From Streptomyces sp. 378 (GTDB lineage: Bacteria > Actinomycetota > Actinomycetes > Streptomycetales > Streptomycetaceae): DNA of 64,000 nt. This document shows, piece by piece, positions 1 through 8,842 of the stretch; the first letter of the stretch is position 1; each line of letters starts with the position of its first letter. The notes under the pieces are model-generated. The model ran no database searches. It had not been told where the DNA came from and saw only the letters and a program-made list of their open reading frames with translations. The stretch lies in assembly GCF_030124145.1 (NCBI RefSeq), contig NZ_JASKMS010000008.1, forward strand, positions 62,001-126,000, written 5' to 3'. The position numbers and the translations under genes are program-made.

Positions 1-2
1 CG

Positions 3-743
3 GCGGGCAGGGCCGCCATGGCCCGCGTCGGCGAGCGGCTGGCCGTCCTCCAGGAGCGGCTGTGGGCGTCGAGCACCAAGGGCGACCGGCGCCGGGTCCT
101 GCTGGTCCTGCAAGGCATGGACACCAGCGGCAAGGGCGGCACGGTCAAGCACGTCATCGGCCTGCTCAACCCGTCCGGCTGCCGGATCACCGCGTTCAAG
201 GCGCCCACCGTCGAGGAGCGCGCGCACCCCTTCCTGTGGCGGGTGGAGCAGGCGCTCCCGGCCCACGGCGAGCTGGGCATCTTCGACCGCTCCCACTACG
301 AGGACGTGCTGATCGCGCGCGTCCGGGAGCTCGCACCCGCCACCGAGCTGGCCCGGCGCTACGAGCAGATCAACCGCTTCGAGCGGTCTCTCGCCGACGA
401 CGGCGTCACCCTGGTCAAGTGCTTCCTGCACCTCTCCTACGGCGAGCAGCGCCGCCGGCTGCTCAAACGTCTCGACAGGCCGGAGAAGCGCTGGAAGTTC
501 GCCCCTTCCGACATCGACGACCGTGCCCTGTGGCCCGTGTTCCAGAAGGCCTACGAGATCGCCCTGGGGCGCTGCGGCACCTCGTACGCGCCCTGGTACC
601 TGATCCCTGCCGATCACAAGTGGTACCGCAACTGGGCGGTCAGCACCCTGCTCCTGGAGCACCTCGAGGAGCTGGATCCGCGGTACCCGAAGGCGGACTT
701 CGACGTGGACGAGTGCCGCAGACGGCTGCTGGAGCAGACCTGA
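3..743 (+). CDS. PPK2-family polyphosphate kinase, 5' end outside window
   Basis: Transfers phosphate between polyphosphate and nucleoside phosphates in the cytoplasm. The visible 246 residues include a Walker A loop (GMDTSGKGG) and a Walker-B-like segment (FDRSHYEDV). A lid-like RPEKRWKF stretch and the C-terminal PWYLIPADHKWYRNW block typical of PPK2 are also present. The frame is open to the window edge, and PPK2 enzymes are normally about 270-300 residues long. The ATG at position 18 is therefore probably internal and the true start lies upstream. Whether it acts on ADP, AMP or GDP cannot be read from the sequence. A short hairpin overlaps its stop codon and ends the transcript against a convergent gene. 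Confidence 0.9.
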   Translation, partial: AGRAAMARVGERLAVLQERLWASSTKGDRRRVLLVLQGMDTSGKGGTVKHVIGLLNPSGCRITAFKAPTVEERAHPFLWRVEQALPAHGELGIFDRSHYEDVLIARVRELAPATELARRYEQINRFERSLADDGVTLVKCFLHLSYGEQRRRLLKRLDRPEKRWKFAPSDIDDRALWPVFQKAYEIALGRCGTSYAPWYLIPADHKWYRNWAVSTLLLEHLEELDPRYPKADFDVDECRRRLLEQT

Positions 744-757
744 CCCCTCCGGTCAGG
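739..757. terminator. Short bidirectional hairpin between convergent genes
   Basis: CCTGACC and GGTCAGG form a 7-bp perfect stem with a 5-nt loop. The hairpin covers the stop codons of both the PPK2 gene and the convergent SRPBCC gene. It could end transcription from both sides, although it has no U-tract. Confidence 0.45.
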
Positions 758-1238
758 CGGCGAGCAGGGCCTCGATCTGGCCGACGGCCTCCTTCAGGCC
801 CTCCTCCATGCCCATGGTGACCATCTGGTCCATCTGCTCGCGGGAGTCGAACAGGGAGCGCATCTCCATGCGGGTGCCGCCCGCGTGCTCGCTGAGCCGC
901 ACCCGCACGGAGATGGTCGGCATGTCGTCCTTGGGCTTGCCGTCGTCGTCGGCGAAGCCGTCGGTGAACTCCAGGGCGGTCGGCTCGCTGACCGAGGTGA
1001 TACGCCACCAGCCGCGATGCCGGTCGCCCTCCGGGCCGGTCATGAAGTAGGCGACCTCTCCGCCGGGGGTCAGGTCGTGCTCCTCCACGGTCGCCGGGTA
1101 GGTCGGCGGGCCCCACCAGCGCTCCAGCTGCCGGGGGTCGGCCCACAGCCGCCACACCCGCTCGACCGGGGCGGCGAAGTCGGCGATCAGGGTGAGGGTG
1201 AGGTGGTCGAGGTCCTTGTCGACTCGGGTGACGCTCAT
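753..1238 (-). CDS. SRPBCC/AHSA1-domain protein
   Basis: A 161-residue START/SRPBCC fold protein of the AHSA1 type. It shows the family's opening pattern (a beta strand, then APVERVWRLWADP and the RWWGP motif) and ends in a long helix (MVTMGMEEGLKEAVGQIEALL). Such proteins bind small hydrophobic ligands, but the ligand here is unknown. Its ATG overlaps the stop of the upstream ArsR-type regulator by 4 bp (ATGA), so the two are translated together. This ArsR/AHSA1 pairing is very common in actinobacteria. The start is fixed by that overlap; longer upstream in-frame sequence lies inside the regulator gene. Confidence 0.85.
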   Translation of the reverse strand: MSVTRVDKDLDHLTLTLIADFAAPVERVWRLWADPRQLERWWGPPTYPATVEEHDLTPGGEVAYFMTGPEGDRHRGWWRITSVSEPTALEFTDGFADDDGKPKDDMPTISVRVRLSEHAGGTRMEMRSLFDSREQMDQMVTMGMEEGLKEAVGQIEALLAA

Positions 1239-1609
1239 CGTCCGGGTCCTTCCGTCGGATCGTTCTCTTCGGTTCCGGTGTCCTCGGCGAGCAGCCGGGC
1301 CATGCGGTCGACCCGCCCGCGCCACGCCGACTCGAGTGCGTCCAGGGCCTGTCGCGCGCGGCCCACCGCGTCGGGGTCGGTGCGCACGAGCTGCTCCCGT
1401 CCGCTGCGCTGCTTGGTGACCAGACCCGCCCGTTCCAGCACCGCGACGTGCTTCTGCACGGCGGCGAAGCTCATCGGGTAGGACGCGGCCAGCCGGGACA
1501 CCGACAGCTCGCCGCGCACGCAGCGGCGCAGTATGTCCCGGCGCGTGGTGTCGGCCAGGGCGTGGAACAGCCGGTCCACCGTCTCGTCGCTCAGCTCATC
1601 TACAACCAT
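1235..1609 (-). CDS. ArsR-family winged-helix regulator
   Basis: A 124-residue transcription factor. LFHALADTTRRDILRRC opens the winged helix, and SVSRLAASYPMSFAAVQKHVAVLERAGLV is the helix-turn-helix. The basic wing contains SGREQLVRTD. No cysteine-rich metal site is seen, so this is the metal-independent subtype that usually precedes an AHSA1 protein. The start is the ATG inside a perfect palindrome, which suggests the protein represses its own operon. It is divergent from the FAD-Rieske oxidoreductase, 85 bp away, and might control that gene as well. Confidence 0.88.
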   Translation of the reverse strand: MVVDELSDETVDRLFHALADTTRRDILRRCVRGELSVSRLAASYPMSFAAVQKHVAVLERAGLVTKQRSGREQLVRTDPDAVGRARQALDALESAWRGRVDRMARLLAEDTGTEENDPTEGPGR

Positions 1610-1618
1610 TTGGTTGTA
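1601..1618. promoter_or_regulatory. Palindromic candidate operator over the arsR-type start codon
   Basis: TACAACC-ATTT-GGTTGTA is a perfect 7+4+7 inverted repeat that contains the ATG of the ArsR-type gene. It is much more AT-rich than its surroundings. Size and position fit a dimeric ArsR operator used for autoregulation. This is inferred from the sequence only. Confidence 0.55.
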
Positions 1619-1694
1619 CGTTAGTCCTGCTCGTCCCTTCTGTGAAGCGACCCGCCCGACACTGAAGCGGACGCACGGGGGTACTCGCTGCTCC

Positions 1695-3212
1695 ATGGGC
1701 GAAAAGCGACAGGTCAGCAGCTCGTACTGGCTCGAGACCGCGCCGGACGGTCACCACCCGCCGCTGACGGAGGACCTGGACGTCGACGTGGCGGTGATCG
1801 GTGCCGGGATCGCCGGGCTGTCAACGGCGTGGGAGCTGACACGGGCCGGGCGCAGCGTGGCCGTGCTGGAGGCCGGCCGGGTCGCGGCCGGCGTCACCGG
1901 GCACACCACCGCCAAGGTCACGGCGCTGCACACACTCGTCTACGACAAGCTGCGGCGCACCCGGGGCCCCGAGGGCGCGCGGCTGTACGCGCGGTCCCAG
2001 TCCGAGGCCATCGAGCACGCGGCCCGGACCGCCCGGGAACTGGGCGTCGACTGCGAGTGGGAGACGAGGACCGCCTACACCTACGCCCGCGACGCGAGCC
2101 GAGTCGAGGAGCTGCGCGCGGAGGCCCGGGCCGCGGCCGAGGCCGGGCTGCCCGCCTCGTTCGTCACGGAGACCGGGCTGCCCTTCCCGGTGGCGGGCGC
2201 GGTCCAGGTCACCGGACAGGCCCAGTTCCACCCGCGCAAGTACCTGCTGGCCCTCGCCGCCGACCTGGTCGAGCACGGCGGACGGATCTACGAGGACACC
2301 ACCGTTCTCGGCCTGGACGAGGGTGAGCCGTGCCGGGTGTCCACCGCGACGGGGGCGACCGTGCGGGCCCGGGACGTCGTCGTCGCGACGCACTACCCGA
2401 TCTTCGACCGGGCCCTGCTCTTCGCGCGCCTCTCCACGCGCCGTGAGCTGGTGGTCGCCGGGACGATCCCCGCGGAGCAGGACCCGGACGGCATGTTCAT
2501 CACCCCCGACGAGGAGACCCGCTCGGTGCGCACCGCGCCCTACGAGGGCGACCGTCGGCTGCTCATCGTCACGGGTGAGCACTTCACACCGGGCACGGGC
2601 GACCCGCGGGCCCGTTTCGAACGCCTCACCGCCTGGGCCACCGGCCACTTCCCGGACCTGGAGGTCACCCACCGCTGGGCCACCCAGGACACCGAACCCA
2701 CGGACACCGTGCCGATGGTCGGCCCGCTGCACCAGGGGGCCCGGCACACCTATGTGGCCACCGGCTTCGGCGGCTGGGGCATGACCGGCGGCATCATGGC
2801 GGGGCGGCTGCTGACCGCGCAGATCACGGGCGAGGAGTGCGCGTGGAGCGCGCTGTACGACCCGCGCCGGGTGAAGGCCGCGGTGCGCGAGGCGCCGACG
2901 TTCCTCAAGACCCAGGCCAAGGTCGCCGGGCACTTCGTGGGCGACCGGCTGCGACCTTCGCCGCCGGTGGAGTCCCTGCCGCCCGGCGAGGGCGCCGTGG
3001 TCCGCGCCGACGGCGGGCGACTCGCGGTGTACCGGGACGACGACGGCCGGCTCCACGCCGTCTCCGCCCGCTGCACCCACCTGGGGTGCCTGGTCGACTT
3101 CAACGCAGCCGAACGCGCCTGGGAGTGCCCCTGCCACGGCTCCCGTTTCGACACGGACGGCAAGGTGATCCAGGGACCGGCGACCAAGCCGTTGGAGCAG
3201 CGCGACCTCTGA
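1695..3212 (+). CDS. FAD-dependent oxidoreductase fused to a C-terminal Rieske domain
   Basis: A 505-residue cytoplasmic protein. The N-terminal part is a DAO-type flavoprotein with a dinucleotide-binding loop ([10 protein letters not shown]) near residue 35. The C-terminal part, from about residue 420, is a Rieske [2Fe-2S] domain with CTHLGC at 460-465 and CPCHG at 478-482, giving the expected two Cys and two His ligands. Proteins of this architecture occur in many actinobacteria and are usually annotated as putative amine or amino-acid oxidoreductases. The substrate is unknown. The chosen ATG gives the normal N-terminus just before the FAD loop. An in-frame extension upstream would run into the divergent regulator. 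Confidence 0.88.
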   Translation: MGEKRQVSSSYWLETAPDGHHPPLTEDLDVDVAVIGAGIAGLSTAWELTRAGRSVAVLEAGRVAAGVTGHTTAKVTALHTLVYDKLRRTRGPEGARLYARSQSEAIEHAARTARELGVDCEWETRTAYTYARDASRVEELRAEARAAAEAGLPASFVTETGLPFPVAGAVQVTGQAQFHPRKYLLALAADLVEHGGRIYEDTTVLGLDEGEPCRVSTATGATVRARDVVVATHYPIFDRALLFARLSTRRELVVAGTIPAEQDPDGMFITPDEETRSVRTAPYEGDRRLLIVTGEHFTPGTGDPRARFERLTAWATGHFPDLEVTHRWATQDTEPTDTVPMVGPLHQGARHTYVATGFGGWGMTGGIMAGRLLTAQITGEECAWSALYDPRRVKAAVREAPTFLKTQAKVAGHFVGDRLRPSPPVESLPPGEGAVVRADGGRLAVYRDDDGRLHAVSARCTHLGCLVDFNAAERAWECPCHGSRFDTDGKVIQGPATKPLEQRDL

Positions 3213-3237
3213 CGACACCCGGGCCTACGCTGGGCGT

Positions 3238-3417
3238 ATGAGCGAGGACGACTACTGCCTGATCGACGCGACCAGGCCGCCCCGGGCGGACGGGCCGCCG
3301 TACGCGGACTGCGTGCTGTGCCGGGAGCCGACGGAGTACCCCGAGTCGTACAAGGGCATCACGCTCTGCCCCGTCTGCGAGTGGCAGGAGGCGCAGCGCA
3401 CCGCCTGCTCAGGGTGA
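3238..3417 (+). CDS. Small protein with two CxxC motifs
   Basis: A 59-residue reading frame that starts 25 bp after the Rieske oxidoreductase stop. It is acidic at the N-terminus (MSEDDYCLID) and carries CVLC and CPVC about 20 residues apart, the layout of a small zinc ribbon. Its last codons overlap the convergent ABC permease gene by 9 bp. The product is not assigned to a named family. The spaced cysteine pairs and the close spacing to the upstream gene support it as a real gene, perhaps cotranscribed with the oxidoreductase. Confidence 0.6.
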   Translation: MSEDDYCLIDATRPPRADGPPYADCVLCREPTEYPESYKGITLCPVCEWQEAQRTACSG

Positions 3418-4080
3418 TCTGCGGGAGGCGAGCGCACCGGCGAGGGCCAGCGCCGCGGCAGCGATCAGGGCCGCCGCGGTCAGGGGCAGCAGCGGCAACG
3501 GTACGGTGCCCCGCCGCGAGCCGGTCACCAGGTCCCGCACGGCCGCCTGGGCCGGTGAGCCGGTGGCGACCAGCGACAGCAGCGCCGCGAGCAGCAGGGC
3601 GAGGACGGCCCGGCCCGGCGACCGCAGCAGGGGCCGGCTGGTGAGCGCGCCGACGGCCGTGCCGAGCAGGGCGCAGGCCAGGGCGGCGAGCAGCCCGGCC
3701 CCGCAGGCGGCGGCGAGCGGCACCCGGGTGCGGTGGTCGGAGGCGACCGGATCGCTGAGCAGCGTCACCGCGAGGACCGCGAGCGTGCCGAGCGCCGTCG
3801 CGCCGGCCAGGGCCACCAGCAGACAGGCCACATGAGCCCGCGCGGGTCCGGCGGCCGCCGCCACACAGCCCCGCGCCGCGTCCGGTTCGCCCGTGACGCA
3901 GATCCGGGCCAGCCAGGCGGCCACGGGCAGCGACGCGGCGGCCGTGCAGCCGAGCGAGTCGAGCACGGGCTGCCCGGCCTGGATGCTGACCGCCAGGAAG
4001 GCCGCGTACAGCAGGAACGGTGGCAGCCAGCGCTGCGAGCGCATCAGCAGGGCGGCGTGGTAGCGCATCAGGGCGCTCAC
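3409..4080 (-). CDS. ABC transporter membrane protein
   Basis: A 223-residue integral membrane protein with about six hydrophobic segments (for example WLPPFLLYAAFLAVSIQAG near the N-terminus and a long Leu/Ala-rich pair at the C-terminus). Its GTG start overlaps the stop of the ATPase gene by 4 bp (GTGA), so it is the permease half of a two-gene ABC system. There is no binding protein, which fits an exporter. The substrate is unknown. Confidence 0.8.
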   Translation of the reverse strand: MSALMRYHAALLMRSQRWLPPFLLYAAFLAVSIQAGQPVLDSLGCTAAASLPVAAWLARICVTGEPDAARGCVAAAAGPARAHVACLLVALAGATALGTLAVLAVTLLSDPVASDHRTRVPLAAACGAGLLAALACALLGTAVGALTSRPLLRSPGRAVLALLLAALLSLVATGSPAQAAVRDLVTGSRRGTVPLPLLPLTAAALIAAAALALAGALASRRSP

Positions 4081-4943
4081 CCCTGCCTCCCCGGAGCCGT
4101 CGTCCGCGGGGACACGCTCACCACGTGCCAGGGCGGGCGGGCCGTCAGCAGGGTGCGGAGCAGGACGTCGGAGTGCGGGGCGGGGACGGTGAGGCGGTAA
4201 CGGCCCCGGGCGGTCGCGTCGGCGGAGGTGACGATCCGTCGTATGTCGCCGGGGAGCCGTCCGTCCGGCGGGCCCTGTACGTCCACGGTGACCTGCGGGC
4301 CGGAGGGGCCCGGCTCCGGTGACGCGTCCTCGACGAGGCGGCCGTCGCGCACGGCGTACGTCGCGTCCGGCAGGCCCGCCAGGCGGCGCGGGTCGTGGTC
4401 GACGAAGACCACGGACGCACCGGCCGCCGTGCGTGCGGCGACCGCGCGCTCCAACTCGGCGCGGGCCTCGGTGTCCAGCCCGGTCCACGCCTCGTCCAGC
4501 ACCAGCAGCTCCGGCTCCGCCACCAGGGCCTGCGCGACCGCGAGCTTCTGGCTGCTGCCCTTCGACAGCCGGGCCATCGGCGTCCCGGCGTACGCGGCGG
4601 CGCCGAGGCGCTCCAGCCACTCCCCGGCGGCCCGAGCGGCAGCCGAGCGGGTCAGGCCGTGCACGGCGCCGAGGTGGGTGAGATAGCCGGCGGCGGTGAA
4701 GGGCAGGGCCGGCGGGAACCGCTCGGGGACGTACGCGGTGCGCGGCCGGCCGGTGACGCGGCCCTCGCTGGGGGCGTCGATGCCGGCGAGCAGCCGCAGC
4801 AGCGTGGACTTGCCGCTGCCGTTGGCGCCCTCGACACGGACGAGCCGGCCCGGGGCCACCGTCAGGTCGACACCGCGCAACACCCAGGGGCCGCGCAGAC
4901 CGTACCGTCGGCCCGCGTTCCGCAGGCACAGGTCGGGGCGCAT
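4077..4943 (-). CDS. ABC transporter ATP-binding protein
   Basis: A 288-residue ATPase with Walker A (GANGSGKST), a degenerate signature (LSKGSSQKLA instead of LSGGQ), Walker B (LLVLDEAW) and a switch histidine (VFVDHD). A C-terminal extension of about 70 residues follows the core. The start at this ATG rather than the one 15 bp upstream is favoured by an AGGA motif 7 nt before it. It pairs with the overlapping permease gene as an export-type system of unknown cargo. Confidence 0.87.
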   Translation of the reverse strand: MRPDLCLRNAGRRYGLRGPWVLRGVDLTVAPGRLVRVEGANGSGKSTLLRLLAGIDAPSEGRVTGRPRTAYVPERFPPALPFTAAGYLTHLGAVHGLTRSAAARAAGEWLERLGAAAYAGTPMARLSKGSSQKLAVAQALVAEPELLVLDEAWTGLDTEARAELERAVAARTAAGASVVFVDHDPRRLAGLPDATYAVRDGRLVEDASPEPGPSGPQVTVDVQGPPDGRLPGDIRRIVTSADATARGRYRLTVPAPHSDVLLRTLLTARPPWHVVSVSPRTTAPGRQG

Positions 4944-4985
4944 GGGCCCATCCTGCACGATCTTCGGACTGGCACACTGGGTTTC

Positions 4986-5747
4986 GTGAGTGAAGACCCG
5001 ACGCCCGTGAGCGACAGTCCCTTCCGGTCCGAGCCCTCTTCGCGCGACGAGGCACCGCAGTTCGTGCTGCCCCTGGTCGTGCGGATCGAGCGGGCGGACC
5101 CGCCGGCGCGCACGGACGCGCTGGAGACGGCCGCGCGAGCCGTGCTGACGATCCTGGCCGACGAGCGGTCAACCGGCGAGGGCGAGTGGGCCGGGGTGAT
5201 GCGGGACTGGCAGGACGCCCGGATCCGCAAGGTGGTGCGGCGGGCGCGCGGCGCGGAGTGGCGGCGGGCCGAGGCGCTGGACGGCATCACGGTCACCGGC
5301 AAGTCGGCCCAGGTGCGGGTCTTCCCGCCCGTCCCCCTGGACGGCTGGCCCAAGGACCTGGCCAGGCTCCAGGTGTCCGGCACCGACCTGGACGACCCGG
5401 AGCCGCCGGTGGACGCGGACCCGGCCGCTCCCGTGCTGTGGCTGAACCCGGATCTAGGCATGTCGGCCGGGAAGGCGATGGCGCAGGCGGGCCACGCCGC
5501 CCAACTGGCCTGGTGGGAGTTGTCCGACGGGGAGCGGACGGCCTGGCGGGACGCGGGTTTCCCGCTCGCCGTCCGTACGGCCGACGCGGACCGCTGGCCC
5601 GGACTGACCGGCAGCGGGCTGCCGTTGGTGCGCGACGCGGGATTCACGGAGATCGCGCCCGGCTCGTGCACGGTGGTGGCGGACCACCCGGCGCTGCGCG
5701 GGGAGCCGCGCGGGACGGGCGGTCTGGCGTCCACCCGTTCGGAGTAG
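4986..5747 (+). CDS. PTH2-type peptidyl-tRNA hydrolase family protein
   Basis: A 253-residue protein starting at GTG. The C-terminal half has the PTH2 core: the MSAGKAMAQAGHAAQLAWW segment carries the lysine, Gln and His pattern of the family, followed by a region ending in GSCTVVADHP. PTH2 enzymes release peptidyl groups from tRNA in archaea and eukaryotes. The streptomycete proteins have a long extra N-terminal domain, as here, and their substrate is not established. The gene is divergent from the ABC ATPase, with only about 40 bp between the starts. Confidence 0.75.
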   Translation: MSEDPTPVSDSPFRSEPSSRDEAPQFVLPLVVRIERADPPARTDALETAARAVLTILADERSTGEGEWAGVMRDWQDARIRKVVRRARGAEWRRAEALDGITVTGKSAQVRVFPPVPLDGWPKDLARLQVSGTDLDDPEPPVDADPAAPVLWLNPDLGMSAGKAMAQAGHAAQLAWWELSDGERTAWRDAGFPLAVRTADADRWPGLTGSGLPLVRDAGFTEIAPGSCTVVADHPALRGEPRGTGGLASTRSE

Positions 5748-5816
5748 CCGCGGACGCGGCGGCCGTGGACGAGTGCTCCAGTGGAGTTACCACTCGACCC
5801 GACCCAGGAGGCAGCC

Positions 5817-6281
5817 ATGTCCAGCGCCGCGCCCCCTCCCCCCGCCCCGCCCGCCTCCGACGACCGGATGCCCGGCGGCCCCGGCCCGGGCGACTCCGGT
5901 GACCCGTGGGCGGCGGGGGGTCTCGCTCTCGGCGGCATCCTGATGGTCGTCTACGGCCTCTTCGCGGTACTCCAGGGCATCGCGGCGATCGCCGGCGACG
6001 AGGTGTACACGAGCTTCGGCCAGTACTCCTTCGCGTTCGACCTGACCGCGTGGGGCTGGATCCATCTGATCGTCGGTGTGCTCGTGGTGGCCGCCGGGTG
6101 CGGCCTGTTCACCGGGGCCGCCTGGGCGCGGGTCGTGAGCGCGGTCGTGGTCGGTCTGGCGCTGATCGCGAACTTCCTCTGGCTGCCGTACCAGCCCTTC
6201 TGGTCGATCATCATGATCGTGACCGGCCTGTTCGTCCTGTGGTCGGTGTTCAACTACCGCTCCTCCCGCCCGCCGGTGTAG
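5817..6281 (+). CDS. Four-helix membrane protein (DUF7144-like)
   Basis: A 154-residue protein with a Pro-rich cytoplasmic N-terminus of about 38 residues and four transmembrane helices (starting near [50 protein letters not shown] and [15 protein letters not shown]). The start is set by an AGGAGG ribosome-binding site 5 nt upstream. It belongs to a common family of small actinobacterial membrane proteins of unknown function. It converges with the K+ channel gene. Confidence 0.7.
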   Translation: MSSAAPPPPAPPASDDRMPGGPGPGDSGDPWAAGGLALGGILMVVYGLFAVLQGIAAIAGDEVYTSFGQYSFAFDLTAWGWIHLIVGVLVVAAGCGLFTGAAWARVVSAVVVGLALIANFLWLPYQPFWSIIMIVTGLFVLWSVFNYRSSRPPV

Positions 6282-6289
6282 GGCCCCGG

Positions 6290-6865
6290 TCAGGAAGAAG
6301 GCGGCGGGCGCCGCTCGCGCTCCGCGACCACCGCGTGCATCCGGCGGGACAGCGCGGTGGCCGCCGCCGTGAGGAAGACGAACGTGTAGACGATCTGCAC
6401 GACGGCCACCAGGCGGGCCTCCTGCCCGCGCGGGGTGATGTCGCCGTAGCCGACGGTCGCGAGCGTGACGACGGTGAAGTACAGCGCGTCGACGCGGGTG
6501 CGCAGACCGGTGAACTGGCCCGGCTGCTGGGCGAGGGCGTAGTACCCGGACGAGAAGACCAGCACGGCCAGGCACATCAGCAGCGAGATCATGATGCCCG
6601 ACCGGGCCTGCGGCCTCTCCAGCACGATGTCGCGCACATGGCGCAGCAGCAGTGTGGCGACGAGCGTCAGGCACAGCACGAACAGCGACCCGCCCAGCCA
6701 GGGGCGGTCGGCGCCGAGCCCTTCCAACGGCAGCAGGAAGTAGGCCGTGCCGACTGCCAGGAGCAGGGCTCCGGCCCCGATCCTCAGCCGGCGGACGGCG
6801 GCCGCCCCGGACTCCGGTTCGTGCCGACGCGCGGGGCGCTGCGGCTGCTCGCGGCCTTCGGACAT
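6290..6865 (-). CDS. Two-pore-helix potassium channel family protein
   Basis: A 191-residue membrane protein with the K+ selectivity filter TVGYGD inside the pore loop ([18 protein letters not shown]), preceded by about three hydrophobic segments and followed by one inner helix. It lacks a voltage-sensor arginine ladder and a C-terminal RCK domain, so it looks like a simple KcsA-like or Ion_trans_2 channel. It probably carries K+ across the plasma membrane. Its start is 177 bp from the divergent DUF692 gene. Confidence 0.85.
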   Translation of the reverse strand: MSEGREQPQRPARRHEPESGAAAVRRLRIGAGALLLAVGTAYFLLPLEGLGADRPWLGGSLFVLCLTLVATLLLRHVRDIVLERPQARSGIMISLLMCLAVLVFSSGYYALAQQPGQFTGLRTRVDALYFTVVTLATVGYGDITPRGQEARLVAVVQIVYTFVFLTAAATALSRRMHAVVAERERRPPPSS

Positions 6866-7042
6866 GGCTCCGGTCTACGACCTGTCAGCGGGTGGCGCGA
6901 TCCTTGCGCCTCCGTCAGGGGCGAGGAGGAGGCGCCGAACCTCAAATGTTGCTCTGAAGGCGGGCCCGGTGGGGTTCGGGCGCGGACGGCTGGGCCATAC
7001 CCCCCTCACGTTCGAGGAACGGGCCGGGTGGAGGAGGGGACG

Positions 7043-8584
7043 ATGGAGCGACTGGGGACGGGCATCGGGTGGCGGCCGGAGATCGCGGACGCCGTGGAGC
7101 GGATGCCGGGGATCGACTGGGTCGAGGCCGTGGCCGAGAACGTCTGCCCCGGGCACCTGCCCGACTCGCTGCGGCGGCTGCGCCAGCGCGGCGTCACCGT
7201 GGTGCCGCACGGCGTCTCCCTCGGCCTCGGGGGCGCCAACCGGCCCGACGCGGGCCGGCTGACCGCACTGGCCGAGCGTGCGGAGGCGCTGGGCTCGCCG
7301 CTGGTCACCGAGCACGTCGCGTTCGTACGGGCGGGCGGATCGCTGACGGCGTCCCCGCACCTGGAGGCGGGCCACCTGCTGCCCGTCCCGCGGACCCGGG
7401 ACGCCCTGGACGTGCTCTGCGAGAACGTGCGCATCGCGCAGGACGCACTGCCGGTGCCGCTGGCGGTGGAGAACATCGCCGCGCTGATCCGCTGGCCGGG
7501 CGAGGAGATGACGGAGGGCCAGTTCCTCTACGACCTCGCCGACCGCACCGGCGTCCGTCTCCTGATCGACGTGGCCAACCTGCACACCAACCACGTCAAC
7601 CGCGGTGAGGACCCGGCCGAGGCCCTCGCCGAGCTCCCCCTGGAGGCCATCGCCTACGTCCACGTCGCCGGTGGTTTCGCACGCGACGGCGTCTGGCACG
7701 ACAGCCACGCCCATCCCGTTCCCCGGCCGGTCCTCGACATCCTCACGGACCTCGCCTCCCGCGTCCGTCCTCCGGGTGTCCTCCTGGAACGGGACGAGAA
7801 CTTCCCGGAACCGGCGGAACTGGAAGGCGAGTTGACCTCGATCCGCCGGGCGCTGGACGCAGGGGCCGTCGAGCTCGTGAAGACGCAGTTCCGCGCGACG
7901 GTCCTGGCGACCGCGGGGCGGGCGGAGGCCGGACCGCGCGACGGGACACCGGTGCGAGCCGGCTCCGGGCGGCGTGACGAGGCACTGGTGGGAGCCGGCT
8001 CCGGGAAGCGCGAGGAAGCCGGGCGCGTCGACGGTGGTCTGCCCGCAGCCGCCGACGCCGGACCGCGGGAAGGGACCCGGGGCGACGGCGCCGGACCGCG
8101 GGCCCATGAGACCGGGGCGGCCGAGGCGACACGGGGCGCCTTCGGCCTGCCCCACCAACAGGGCGTCGGCGGCGCTCGGCAGCGGCTCGGGCTGGCGCAG
8201 GCGGCGCTGCTGTCGGCGCTGGTCGCGGGAACGCCCGTGCCCGAGGGGTTCGACCGGCCGCGGATCGGCGTACAGGCGCGGGCGCTCGCCGCGAAGCGAG
8301 CGGATGTCGTGGCGCACGTCGCTCCGGAGTTGCCGGCGATCCTCGGGGGCGAGTACCGCACGGCGTTCCTCGGCTACGCCCAGACCCGCCCGATGACCGC
8401 CGGCTACCGGCGCGACGCCCTCACCTTCGCCGAGCACCTGCTGTCCACCGGGCGGCCCGGGGACGTGCGGGCGCGGCGAGAACTGCGGGAGTGGTGGCTC
8501 GAGAGGTCGGGGCCCAGGCCGCGCTCCCGCCGCCCGGCCCACCGGCTCGCTCGCGCCACGCGCAGCGTCCTGCTGCGGCGCTGA
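7043..8584 (+). CDS. DUF692 (MNIO) metalloenzyme with a fused C-terminal domain
   Basis: A 513-residue protein. Residues 1-290 form the DUF692 TIM barrel of the multinuclear non-heme iron oxidase family (MbnB, TglH, ChrH). Visible family landmarks are [52 protein letters not shown] and LLERDENFP, which together hold the His, Glu and Asp iron ligands. A linker of about 85 residues rich in Gly, Arg and Glu follows. The last 130 residues (from about [13 protein letters not shown] to the Arg-rich tail) form a second helical domain. Known MNIO enzymes modify peptides with a separate partner protein, and the fused domain may play that part. A GAGGAGGGG ribosome-binding site fixes the start. The TIGR04222 gene follows. 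Confidence 0.88.
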   Translation: MERLGTGIGWRPEIADAVERMPGIDWVEAVAENVCPGHLPDSLRRLRQRGVTVVPHGVSLGLGGANRPDAGRLTALAERAEALGSPLVTEHVAFVRAGGSLTASPHLEAGHLLPVPRTRDALDVLCENVRIAQDALPVPLAVENIAALIRWPGEEMTEGQFLYDLADRTGVRLLIDVANLHTNHVNRGEDPAEALAELPLEAIAYVHVAGGFARDGVWHDSHAHPVPRPVLDILTDLASRVRPPGVLLERDENFPEPAELEGELTSIRRALDAGAVELVKTQFRATVLATAGRAEAGPRDGTPVRAGSGRRDEALVGAGSGKREEAGRVDGGLPAAADAGPREGTRGDGAGPRAHETGAAEATRGAFGLPHQQGVGGARQRLGLAQAALLSALVAGTPVPEGFDRPRIGVQARALAAKRADVVAHVAPELPAILGGEYRTAFLGYAQTRPMTAGYRRDALTFAEHLLSTGRPGDVRARRELREWWLERSGPRPRSRRPAHRLARATRSVLLRR

Positions 8585-8763
8585 GCGGAGCACACCCGGC
8601 CCGCGCCCTCGACTCGACTTCAACGCCGTCGCCCGCGATCCGGTCGGCGACAGCGCTCCCCCGGCCGCCGCCCCCGGGCGGGCCGTACCGCCGTCCGCGT
8701 CCCCGTCGCCGGGCCACACGCTCCCGCCCCCGCCCACGGCCCGCCTCGGGACCAAAACGGAAC

Positions 8764-8842
8764 GTCACGTACCGACAACACTCCGTCCGGATCGTGAACG
8801 AGGCATGGTGCCCCGGGACCGTGTCACATACAAACAACATAT
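8764..8842 (+). repeat. Paired 20-bp imperfect direct repeat upstream of the TIGR04222 gene
   Basis: GTCACGTACCGACAACACTC and GTCACATACAAACAACATAT are similar at most positions and start 59 bp apart. The second copy runs into the ATG at 8841. The preceding 170 bp are C-rich and carry no convincing gene. The repeats could be regulator sites or duplicated promoter-proximal sequence. Confidence 0.4.

Noticed and set aside
8585..8804. Possible precursor peptide for the DUF692 enzyme
   Set aside because: I read both strands of the gap and found no short frame with clustered Cys or a leader-like sequence and a ribosome-binding site.
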